A DNA stretch of 10,979 bases, taken from contig CAKRWK010000019.1 of NCBI GenBank assembly GCA_934417455.1, positions 1 through 10,979 on the forward strand. The letters are read 5' to 3'. Under the pieces are notes generated by a model. That model had not been told where the DNA came from. It saw only the letters and a program-made list of their open reading frames with translations, and made no database searches. Shown here one piece after another: positions 1 through 6,466 of the stretch. The stretch's first letter is position 1; the number at the start of each line of letters is the position of its first letter. The stretch is from an uncultured Eubacteriales bacterium. Lineage in GTDB: Bacteria > Bacillota > Clostridia > Oscillospirales > CAG-272. The position numbers were made by a program, and so were the translations under genes.

Positions 1-1584
1 GTCGATAATACCGGTGCGGGTGGCTTCCGTGCCGAGGTCGAGGCCTTCAAAAATGGCTTTATAGTCTTCGGCGTCGTCCACCGCGCCGTTCTCTTCCATT
101 TCCTTGGCGCGGGCCTTGTCGTCCTTGAACGGATTTTTCAGATAGTTGTTCAGCGTTTCGATGGTATAATGCTTCGGCGGCGTGGTCTGCTTGGTGACGG
201 GGACGAAATTGATGTTGACGGTCTCACCGACGGAGAGTTTCGGCAGGATTTTATCCTTTTGCGTATAATCGTCATACTTTGTCCAACCGGCCTGCAAAAT
301 TACGGTGCCCTTCAGAATAAACTCTTCAAGGTCGCCGACGGCAATATGGATTTCGCTCTTCTCCGCCAGACACTCCTCGGCACAGAACACAGCGACGAAC
401 CGGCGCATAACGGTGGAATACACCTGCGCTTCCTTTTCCGTCAGCGATTCTTTTTTGGGAATTTTGTAGGTGGGGGTCAGGGCGGAGTGCGACTCGATTT
501 TCGCATCGTCGAAAATGTATTTGGAGTCCTTGAAACGCACGGGATACCCGATGGCGCCGACTTTCGACAGAATGGCCTTGATTTTATCCTTTTCGGCCGT
601 GGCCAGATATTCGGAGTTGGTACGGGGATACGTAAGATAGCCTTCTTCGTATAGTTTCTGAATAATGGCAAGACTGTCCGCCATGGACATTTTGTATTTT
701 TTGCCGAGCACGTTCTGCAGGGTGGACAGCGAATACAGTTTGCCGGCAAACACCGTGTCCTTCTTGCTTTTTGCGGATGTGACGACGGCGCCGGTGGTAT
801 TATAGAGTGCGGCAAGTGCCCGTGCCTCGTCCTCCTTATCGGCGGCAAATTTCTTTTTGCTGACGAGTTCCACCTTTTCTCCGTTGGTCTGCTCGGCGGA
901 CGCAATAACAAAATAGTTTTCCGGTTTGAAGTTTCGGATGTCCATGTCGCGATCGTAAATGGCGCGGACAATGGGAACAATGACACGTCCGACGCGCAGG
1001 AGCGAGCCTGTCCGAATGGTGGCATAGCGGGTCAGGTTGACACCGTACAGCCAGTCTATATAAGTGCGGGCATAGCCTTCCCCGGCAAGCAGGTCATACT
1101 CGGTTTCGTCCTTCATTTCGGACAGCGCGCGGCGCACGGTTTCGGGTGTCTGGTCGGGAAGCCAAAGCCGTTTGAACGGTTTTTTATCTTTTCCGATGGC
1201 ATGTTCGACGCACAGACGAACGATGATTTCACCTTCCCTGTCCGCGTCTCCCGCATTGACAACGGTATCGACGTCGTCCCGCCGACAAAGTGTCTCTATC
1301 AGTTCAAACTGACGGCGGACGCCGGCGTCTTCCTTGCCATCGGCGCCCTTTTTCAGTTCAAAATGAAACTTCTCTGGAAAACAAGGGAGATTTTTCATCG
1401 TCCACCGTTTTCCGTCCGGGTTCGGGTTGTAGTACTCTATATCGGAGAGAGAAAACAGATGACCGAACGCCCATGTGACAAGATACGTATCACCCGAGAA
1501 AAAACCGTTCTGCTTTTTCATACCGCCGACGGCATCGGCAATGTTGCGCGCAAGACTGGGTTTTTCCGCGATAATCAGAATCAT
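1..1584 (-). CDS. topB: DNA topoisomerase III-like (type IA), C-terminus cut off by window edge
   Basis: Type IA topoisomerases cut one DNA strand through a tyrosine and pass the other strand through the break, relaxing negative supercoils or decatenating replication intermediates. The frame is open from an ATG at 1584 to the left edge (528 codons). It starts MILIIAEKPSLARNIA, the Toprim opening with E7 and K8. The acidic triad D113, D115, E117 lies in NAGDADREGE. GSLLRVGRV (193-201) is the GRVQ-type motif. YLTYPRTNSEYL carries the catalytic tyrosine at Y319 (codon 628-630), with H366 in ESHSALTPT and a LGTEATRTGII motif at the truncated end. E. coli Topo III has E7, D103/D105/E107 and Y328, so the spacing fits. 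Two usual residues differ: N323 replaces D of RTDS, and I202 replaces Q of GRVQ. An AAAGGAG sits just upstream of the ATG. The rest of the family's length (roughly 650-700 residues) lies outside. The gene diverges from the packaging genes and probably belongs to a replication module; a mobile-element origin is the alternative. Confidence 0.95.
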   Translation of the reverse strand, partial: MILIIAEKPSLARNIADAVGGMKKQNGFFSGDTYLVTWAFGHLFSLSDIEYYNPNPDGKRWTMKNLPCFPEKFHFELKKGADGKEDAGVRRQFELIETLCRRDDVDTVVNAGDADREGEIIVRLCVEHAIGKDKKPFKRLWLPDQTPETVRRALSEMKDETEYDLLAGEGYARTYIDWLYGVNLTRYATIRTGSLLRVGRVIVPIVRAIYDRDMDIRNFKPENYFVIASAEQTNGEKVELVSKKKFAADKEDEARALAALYNTTGAVVTSAKSKKDTVFAGKLYSLSTLQNVLGKKYKMSMADSLAIIQKLYEEGYLTYPRTNSEYLATAEKDKIKAILSKVGAIGYPVRFKDSKYIFDDAKIESHSALTPTYKIPKKESLTEKEAQVYSTVMRRFVAVFCAEECLAEKSEIHIAVGDLEEFILKGTVILQAGWTKYDDYTQKDKILPKLSVGETVNINFVPVTKQTTPPKHYTIETLNNYLKNPFKDDKARAKEMEENGAVDDAEDYKAIFEGLDLGTEATRTGIID

Positions 1585-1644
1585 GGCTCTCTCCTTTCGT
1601 TTTTTCACGACGCTTCCTTACTTTGAAGCGCCGCACGTGCACCT

Positions 1645-1673
1645 ATTGTACCATATCCGGCGAAAAATTTCCA
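1645..1673 (-). promoter_or_regulatory. Probable promoter of the topoisomerase gene
   Basis: On the minus strand TGG then TACAAT (1650-1645) makes an extended -10 element. TGGAAA (1673-1668) lies 17 bases upstream and matches four of six bases of the TTGACA -35 consensus. The predicted transcript start, near 1638, leaves a leader of about 55 bases ending in AAAGGAG before the ATG at 1584. A weaker alternative leftward pair, TTGCCA with CATAAA at 17-base spacing, lies farther upstream at about 1742-1770. Confidence 0.55.
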
Positions 1674-1692
1674 CCCTTTCGCCGATTTTTTT
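1658..1692 (+). terminator. Inverted repeat plus T-run: rightward terminator-like hairpin or operator over the topoisomerase promoter
   Basis: CGGCGAAA (1658-1665) pairs perfectly with TTTCGCCG (1677-1684) across an 11-base loop, followed by A and seven T residues (1686-1692). Read rightward this looks like an intrinsic terminator, though no rightward gene precedes it. The same repeat covers the spacer and -35 element of the leftward promoter, so a repressor operator is an equally reasonable reading. Read leftward it has no T-run. Confidence 0.45.
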
Positions 1693-1718
1693 GAAGGTTT
1701 CCGACACATTTTCACCCG

Positions 1719-1745
1719 GCCGCCGAGAAGCGGCTTTTTCTTTAT
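1719..1745 (+). terminator. Rightward terminator-like hairpin
   Basis: GCCGC (1719-1723) pairs with GCGGC (1730-1734) across a six-base loop CGAGAA, and TTTTTCTTT follows. It is the second hairpin-plus-T element in a row on the plus strand before the terminase promoter. Its likely role is to stop rightward transcription antisense to the topoisomerase gene, insulating the late genes. The stem is short, so this is moderate evidence only. Confidence 0.45.
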
Positions 1746-1820
1746 GCAAAATGCACAAAGGAATGGCAAAAATGCGGCGTCTCTTTTGTATACAGCCATA
1801 CCGATTTTCCCTTTCGGTTC

Positions 1821-1829
1821 TGCTATACT
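1821..1829 (+). promoter_or_regulatory. Probable promoter of the packaging/head operon (extended -10)
   Basis: TGC followed by TATACT (1824-1829) is a good extended -10 element. The bases 17-18 upstream (about 1800-1806) do not resemble a -35 hexamer, as is common for extended -10 promoters or for phage late promoters that use an activator. Transcription would start near 1836, putting the two palindromes at 1847-1891 at the 5' end of the message. Confidence 0.5.
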
Positions 1830-1846
1830 AACAGCGTCAAAAGCGA

Positions 1847-1891
1847 GAGGCACCGTTCCGGAACGGCCTCGGACACCGGTTGCAAACGGTG
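1847..1891 (+). repeat. Two adjacent palindromes at the 5' end of the terminase transcript
   Basis: The first (1847-1870) has a perfect 14-base core CCGTTCCGGAACGG at 1853-1866, extended by GAGG at 1847-1850 pairing with CCTC at 1867-1870 around a two-base CA bulge. The second (1874-1891) has CACCG pairing with CGGTG around TTGCAA. Both lie downstream of the predicted transcript start. They could be operators for a dimeric regulator or RNA hairpins that control stability or access to the start of terS. The second covers the TTG start candidate at 1880. Confidence 0.5.
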
Positions 1892-2263
1892 CGCCAAGAC
1901 AAAACGAATGAAAGGAGAGTGACCGAAACGGAAAAGAAAGCCGTATACGACGCGGGGCTGCCCGGCCGGATGTATGCCTATTTCACGGGATATGAAGAAG
2001 CCGACGGCGCACCGAGTTTTCCGAAGTTTGCAAGGAAGGTCGGCGTGACGCCCGAAGACTTAGAAAAATTCCGTACACACAAGGCGTTTGACAAGTCGTA
2101 CCGTGCCTGCCGTGACATCCGCAGGGATTACCTGATTGACAAAGCACTGAGCAAGCGGTTCGACGCGTCTCTCGTAAAATTTCTTCTGACGACGGAGTTC
2201 GGCATGGGAGAAGAGACACCGGAGGACAAGACGCTGGCGGTCACGCTGGAGATTCTGCCTTGA
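1880..2263 (+). CDS. terS: Terminase small subunit
   Basis: Small terminase subunits recognise the packaging site on phage DNA and hand it to the large subunit. The product is up to 127 residues, normal for the class. APSFPKFARKVGVTPEDLEKFR (about 44-65) reads as a helix-turn-helix-like segment. The later RDYLIDKALSKRFDASLVKFLLT stretch (about 82-104), followed by EFGMGEE, resembles the 'solitary gene product sizes, K-F-L-L plus short acidic tail' ending common in TerS proteins. The next gene is a clear TerL, which supports the call. The start is uncertain. TTG at 1880 gives the longest form but has only a weak GGA upstream. A strong AAAGGAG at 1911-1917 sits just one base before an in-frame GTG at 1919, closer than usual. 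ATG at 1970 lacks a ribosome binding site. The end overlaps terL by four bases. Confidence 0.8.
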   Translation: MQTVRQDKTNERRVTETEKKAVYDAGLPGRMYAYFTGYEEADGAPSFPKFARKVGVTPEDLEKFRTHKAFDKSYRACRDIRRDYLIDKALSKRFDASLVKFLLTTEFGMGEETPEDKTLAVTLEILP

Positions 2264-3621
2264 AACTTCACCTGACCCTGACGAAAAAGCAGAAACTTTT
2301 TCTCGATGCGACGGAAGACGAGGTTCTCTTCGGCGGCGCCGCGGGCGGCGGAAAGTCCTACGGACAGGTGGCGGACGCGCTGATTTTCGCACTGCGCTAC
2401 CCCGGCTCGAAACAACTGATTCTGCGACGGACGTTCGCGGAACTCGACAAATCCCTCATCCGTACATCCCTCTCCCTCTTTCCGAAAGAGTTTTACTCCT
2501 TCAACGGGTCTGCGCATACCGGACGGTTCGGGAACGGTTCCTGCATCGACTTCGGCTACTGTGCCGCGGAGAGCGACGTCTATCAGTATCAGAGTGCGGA
2601 ATATGACGTCATCCGCTTTGACGAGTTGACGCACTTTACCGAGGCGCAGTATGTATACCTCATCTCCCGCGTCCGCGGAACGAACGGATACCCGAAACAA
2701 ATCAAGTCCTCCACCAACCCCGGCGGCATCGGTCACGGTTGGGTGAAAAAGCGGTTTGTCGACCCGTCGCCGCCCGGTGTTCCCTTTTCCGGCGACGGCG
2801 GTATGAAACGAATCTTTCTTCCCTCCCGGGTAGACGACAACACATTTCTTATGAAAGCCGACCCGGCCTATAAAGAACGCCTGCTCGCGCTACCGGAGCG
2901 GGAAAGAAAGGCGCTCCTTTACGGTGAATGGAACATTTTCGATGGGCAGTACTTCACAGAGTTTTCGACGGACAGACACGTCTGCGCCCCCTTCCCAATT
3001 CCGCCGTCCTGGCGGAAATTCCGGACGGTAGACTACGGTCTTGACAGGCTGGCTTGTTTATGGATTGCGCTGTCACCGGAAAGGCAGGTATACGTGTACA
3101 GAGAATACTGCGAATCGAACCTGCCCATCGGACAGGCGGCCGCGGCCATTCTGGCAAACACGCCGGCAGGAGAGGAAATCTACGCGACGCTGGCACCGCC
3201 CGACCTGTTCTCACGCAGTCAGGAATCGGGTAAAAGCCGCGCACTGCTTTTTCGGGCGAACGGCGTGTCGTTTGTCAAAACGGGCAACGACAGGGAAACC
3301 GGATGGCTCTGCATAAAAGAACTTCTCACGGCAGAGCCGCACGCCCCCGCCCTGCACATTTTCTCCTGTTGTACCGAACTTATCCGTACCCTGCCCGCCC
3401 TGACCGTGGATCCGCTCCGTCCGTCCGATTGCCGCACCGAACCGCACGACATTACCCACGCACCGGACGCCCTGCGCGGCTTTGCCATCCACAACGCGAC
3501 GCCCGCCGAACCGGTGAAAAAGGCCGTCAGGCCGTGGAGCGCCGATATGTGGGAAGACTACATGGCCGCCGGCCGTGAGGAAAAACTCTACCTCAAACAG
3601 AAATACGGAGAACCGCAATGA
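2260..3621 (+). CDS. terL: Terminase large subunit (packaging ATPase and nuclease)
   Basis: TerL drives DNA into the procapsid with its N-terminal ATPase and cuts the concatemer with its C-terminal RNase H-fold nuclease. The 453-residue product has a Walker A motif GGAAGGGKS at 25-33. Walker B VIRFDE lies at 117-122, with D121-E122 as the catalytic acids, and a coupling motif STNPGG at 151-156. Nuclease acids are D258 in VDYG, probably D315 in LAPPDLF, and D403 in THAPDALRG. Length and motif order match complete phage TerL proteins. The start is TTG at 2260, overlapping the terS stop as TTGA, with GGAG eight bases upstream, so translation is probably coupled. The stop overlaps the portal start as ATGA. 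Confidence 0.96.
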   Translation: MKLHLTLTKKQKLFLDATEDEVLFGGAAGGGKSYGQVADALIFALRYPGSKQLILRRTFAELDKSLIRTSLSLFPKEFYSFNGSAHTGRFGNGSCIDFGYCAAESDVYQYQSAEYDVIRFDELTHFTEAQYVYLISRVRGTNGYPKQIKSSTNPGGIGHGWVKKRFVDPSPPGVPFSGDGGMKRIFLPSRVDDNTFLMKADPAYKERLLALPERERKALLYGEWNIFDGQYFTEFSTDRHVCAPFPIPPSWRKFRTVDYGLDRLACLWIALSPERQVYVYREYCESNLPIGQAAAAILANTPAGEEIYATLAPPDLFSRSQESGKSRALLFRANGVSFVKTGNDRETGWLCIKELLTAEPHAPALHIFSCCTELIRTLPALTVDPLRPSDCRTEPHDITHAPDALRGFAIHNATPAEPVKKAVRPWSADMWEDYMAAGREEKLYLKQKYGEPQ

Positions 3622-5429
3622 ACATTCTGACAAAGAACAAAGAAGAGAGACTCTCGCTGTTCCGGTCTCTTTACGAACAGGCAAAACAGAACTTTGAAGA
3701 GCAACTGTCCCTCTTCGACGTTTACATGGAACAGTATCGCGGGTCGGACAGAATCGACGGGTCGGCCGAGCGCGCCGCCACGGTGCGTAACATCACCTAT
3801 GAACTCGTGGAAAGCCAGGTGTCCTCCGATATTCCCGCACCGAAGGTGGATCCCGTCTGCCACACGGAGGCGCGCATGAAGAACGCCAAGGCGGTCGAAA
3901 GACTTCTGTCCACCGTCCGCGACCGTCTCTCCTATGAAGAGATGAATGACCTTGACGAACGCTTCACCTATGTGTACGGCGGCTCGGTCTGGCTCGCGGA
4001 ATGGGACAGCGGGGAGACGGCCGGCGGCGAGGTAGGTGGCGTGAAAATCTCCTGCCTTTCGCCGAAATGCTTTATTCCGCAGCCCGGTATTGTCCGCGTG
4101 GATGACATGGACTACTGTTTTCTCCGGTTTCCGACCACGAGAGCAGACTTGCACCGCACATACGGCATTGCGGAGGAAGACCTTTCCCTCTCAGCCGTGG
4201 AGACCGACACGGAGGCTCCCGTCGACGACAGCGAAATTGCCACGGTGATTGTCTGCTTTTACCGGGACGACGACGGCAAAATCGGAAAATTTGTTTTTTC
4301 CGGTGATCTTATCCTCTCCGACCTTCCCGACTGTTACAGCCGCAAGGTCAGACAGTGCCGCGTATGCGGGGCGTCCGAAAACGCCTGCCGCTGCGGAAAA
4401 AAGGCAAAATTCGTGCTGGAAAACCAACCGTACGAAATTCTTCGCCGCGAAACGGTAAGGACGGACGGCAGAGACGCCGTATGTTTTCTGCCCGATGACG
4501 GGGCGGAAGGGGACGGTAAAACCGTCTGCGTGCCTTACTACACGCCGAAGTACTTCCCCGTTGTCATACGGAAAAACACGTCTCTCGAAAATCTGCTGTT
4601 CGGTCAGTCCGACTGTGCCTTTATCCGGCACGAGCAACAGGCCATCAACAAAATCGAGTCACGCATTCTGCAGAAACTGCTTCGTGCGGGCATTACCCCC
4701 GTCGTCCCGGAGGACGCCACGGTGGCGCTCAACAACGCGGTCTTCGGACAGGTTATCAAAATGAAGCCGGGCGAAACGCCGTCCCAGTACGGCACCGTAG
4801 ACACAACGCCCGACATTTCACAGGACATCACGGAGGCAGAGCGACTGTATCTGCACGCCAAACGCATCCTCGGCATTACCGATGCCTATCAGGGCATCTC
4901 CGCATCGAATACCGAATCGGGATATGCCAAGCAACTGCAGATTTCGCAGTCGTCGGGACGTCTCGAATCCAAGCGAAAAATGAAGCATACGGCCTATGCC
5001 GACCTTGACCGTCTGATTTTTGAATACTACCTCGCCTATGCCGATGAACCGCGCCGTCTTTCCTATCGCGACGCCTACGGCAACATACAGGACACAACGT
5101 TCAGCCGGTACGATTTTCTTGTATACGACGAAGCAAGCGATACCTACCGTTATGACGACGGATACCTTTTCTCCGTGGATATGAACGGCGGAGCGGAAGG
5201 ACAGAGGGAAGAACTCTGGGCGCGCAACCTCGAAAATCTGACCGCCGGCGCACTCGGCGACCCGACACAGCCGTCGACCCTGCTCCGTTACTGGCAGTGC
5301 CAGGAACGTGCACATTATCCGTTCGCGAGAGAAAACGTGGAATACTTCCGCGACGCGACGGAGCACCGGTCGGACGACCCCGAAACCCAAACACCCACAA
5401 AAAAAGCACATGAAAGGAACCCGAAATGA
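3618..5429 (+). CDS. Portal protein
   Basis: Portal proteins form the dodecameric ring at one capsid vertex through which DNA enters and leaves. The 603-residue product directly follows terL, sharing an ATGA overlap, with GGAG seven bases before the ATG. The N-terminal part has a helical start, then RGSDRID (41-47) and RNITYELVESQVSSDIPAPK (57-76). The latter is the early helix/strand region typical of portals. LLFGQSDCAFIRHEQQAINK (326-345) and the long helix-rich 400-470 region would form the stem and clip side. The C-terminal 60 residues are polar and probably disordered. The unusual part is a four-cysteine cluster, C247-x2-C250-x6-C257-x-C259, in a zinc-ribbon-like insertion. Position and length favour a P22-like portal branch, but that assignment is inferred from order rather than alignment. 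Confidence 0.9.
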   Translation: MNILTKNKEERLSLFRSLYEQAKQNFEEQLSLFDVYMEQYRGSDRIDGSAERAATVRNITYELVESQVSSDIPAPKVDPVCHTEARMKNAKAVERLLSTVRDRLSYEEMNDLDERFTYVYGGSVWLAEWDSGETAGGEVGGVKISCLSPKCFIPQPGIVRVDDMDYCFLRFPTTRADLHRTYGIAEEDLSLSAVETDTEAPVDDSEIATVIVCFYRDDDGKIGKFVFSGDLILSDLPDCYSRKVRQCRVCGASENACRCGKKAKFVLENQPYEILRRETVRTDGRDAVCFLPDDGAEGDGKTVCVPYYTPKYFPVVIRKNTSLENLLFGQSDCAFIRHEQQAINKIESRILQKLLRAGITPVVPEDATVALNNAVFGQVIKMKPGETPSQYGTVDTTPDISQDITEAERLYLHAKRILGITDAYQGISASNTESGYAKQLQISQSSGRLESKRKMKHTAYADLDRLIFEYYLAYADEPRRLSYRDAYGNIQDTTFSRYDFLVYDEASDTYRYDDGYLFSVDMNGGAEGQREELWARNLENLTAGALGDPTQPSTLLRYWQCQERAHYPFARENVEYFRDATEHRSDDPETQTPTKKAHERNPK

Positions 5430-5557
5430 AAAAGAAAAAGAATCCTTATGCCACGGTCGGCATGGAACCCATCCGCGCACCGAAGAACGCAGCCGCAGGC
5501 GACCCGAAAAGCGATGTCCGGCGCGGCGGTGACCTGCGCGTGAAGAAAACCCGTTAA
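5426..5557 (+). CDS. Small basic protein of 43 residues between portal and scaffold
   Basis: The reading frame begins MKKKKNPYATVGMEPIRAP and ends DLRVKKTR. It is strongly basic at both ends and has no membrane segment. The ATG overlaps the portal stop as ATGA, with AAAGGA about eight bases upstream, so it looks translated and coupled. The next gene starts 11 bases after its stop. The function is unknown. Its place between portal and scaffold suggests a role in procapsid assembly or DNA contact, which is inference. It is short enough to be missed by routine gene calling. Confidence 0.75.
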   Translation: MKKKKNPYATVGMEPIRAPKNAAAGDPKSDVRRGGDLRVKKTR

Positions 5558-5568
5558 GAGGTGCCGTC

Positions 5569-5997
5569 ATGGAAAACGAAAAAGACCTTCTTTCCGGACA
5601 GACACCGGAAGACGACACACCGACCGCAAGCGAAGAGACAAAAAACGTTCCCGAGGAGAGTACGCCGCAGGCAGAGCCTGTCGTCTTTGACCCGGCGGCG
5701 GACACGGACGCACTGAGAGAAGAATTTCCCACGGCGGACACGGCGTCCCTCGAAAACCCGGTACGGTACGCCGAACTCCGTGCCCTCGGCCTCACGCCAA
5801 AAGAAGCCTATCTCGCAACGGGCGGCACGCATATGCACCGCGCCGACAACCGTGCCCATCTGCAAAGCACACTACCTCGTGTGGTCGGCGGTGGCGATGA
5901 GGGTATCGGCGCTTCGGAACTGGCCGCCGCAAGAGAACTGTTCGTCGGACTGTCCGACCATGAAATCCGAAAACTCTACAAAAAAGTAACGGCCTGA
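5569..5997 (+). CDS. Probable capsid scaffolding protein
   Basis: Scaffolding proteins guide coat subunits into a correctly sized procapsid and then leave. This 142-residue product lies between portal and coat genes, the usual scaffold position. Its first 55 residues are acidic and rich in E, D, P and T, and look disordered. NPVRYAELRALGLTPKEAYL (about 64-83) follows. The C-terminus forms a probable helix ending LSDHEIRKLYKKVTA, with a basic patch of the kind that binds coat protein in P22 and phi29 scaffolds. It is short for a P22 scaffold (about 300 residues). GAGGTG precedes the ATG. No protease domain is visible. A minor head protein is the alternative. Confidence 0.6.
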   Translation: MENEKDLLSGQTPEDDTPTASEETKNVPEESTPQAEPVVFDPAADTDALREEFPTADTASLENPVRYAELRALGLTPKEAYLATGGTHMHRADNRAHLQSTLPRVVGGGDEGIGASELAAARELFVGLSDHEIRKLYKKVTA

Positions 5998-6021
5998 TGC
6001 CGTAAAGAAAGGAAACAAACC

Positions 6022-6429
6022 ATGTTCAAAATTGCAAAAATTCTGAATTCCGGCAAGAGCGTGCCGGAAACCGTCAAGCTCCCCGTCACCGCCTCCACCG
6101 ACTATTCGGCCGGCAGCGCCGTGGCATTGAGCGGTGGCAAAGCGGCGGCCTGCACCGCCACGGTCAAGCCGCTCTATATCATCGCGGCCGATTTCAAGGC
6201 CGGGGACGGAGACTATGTGACGGCTTTTCCCGTCACCCCCGACCTCATTCTGGAGGCCCCCGTCAGTGCGGCTCCCACGTCTCTGAAAGTCGGCAGCACC
6301 GTCACGCTGAGCGTCTCGGGGAGCGAGGCAGTCGGCGTCACGGCCACCACCACCGACGGCGTTGCCAAAATTTATGACCTTTGCGGCGCCGCAGCCGCGG
6401 GCGACAAGATGCTCGTCCGTTTTCTCTGA
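6022..6429 (+). CDS. Probable head decoration/stabilising protein
   Basis: The 135-residue product is rich in Ala, Val, Thr and Ser. It alternates as short beta strands (for example STVTLSVSGSEAVGVTATT around 98-116) and has no signal peptide or membrane helix. Small beta-rich proteins directly before the major capsid gene commonly bind and stabilise the expanded shell, as lambda gpD does, and the 'sets abundance of value' pattern VTASTDYSAGSAVAL near the N-terminus resembles such proteins. AAAGGA lies eight bases before the ATG. I cannot match it to a named family by eye, so function rests on composition and position. Confidence 0.55.
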   Translation: MFKIAKILNSGKSVPETVKLPVTASTDYSAGSAVALSGGKAAACTATVKPLYIIAADFKAGDGDYVTAFPVTPDLILEAPVSAAPTSLKVGSTVTLSVSGSEAVGVTATTTDGVAKIYDLCGAAAAGDKMLVRFL

Positions 6430-6466
6430 TACCGAATAAAACAAAAAACGAAAGGAATCCAAACAC

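Larger units (their letters stand above)
1585..1879. other. Divergent intergenic control region
   Basis: This stretch of about 295 bases separates the leftward topoisomerase gene from the rightward terminase genes. I see no convincing protein gene in it. It is AT-richer than the flanking genes and holds a promoter in each direction, two rightward hairpins followed by T-runs, and part of a pair of palindromes. These are listed separately. Confidence 0.7.

Noticed and set aside
1772..1831. Rightward 19-codon frame preceded by AAAGGA at 1757-1762
   Set aside because: The spacing is good, but no promoter lies upstream, its end falls in the -10 element of the terminase promoter, and the sequence is too short to judge.
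1605..1853. Leftward 82-codon frame in the divergent intergenic region
   Set aside because: It starts with GTG and no ribosome binding site, and runs over the predicted promoters and hairpins.
1744..1911. Rightward 55-codon frame from ATG 1744 running into the terS start region
   Set aside because: There is no ribosome binding site, it lies across the terminase promoter and palindromes, and the product has no recognisable feature.
4818..5795. Antisense open frame of 325 codons over the end of the portal and the scaffold start
   Set aside because: It crosses gene boundaries, has no recognisable domain and lies opposite well-supported sense genes.
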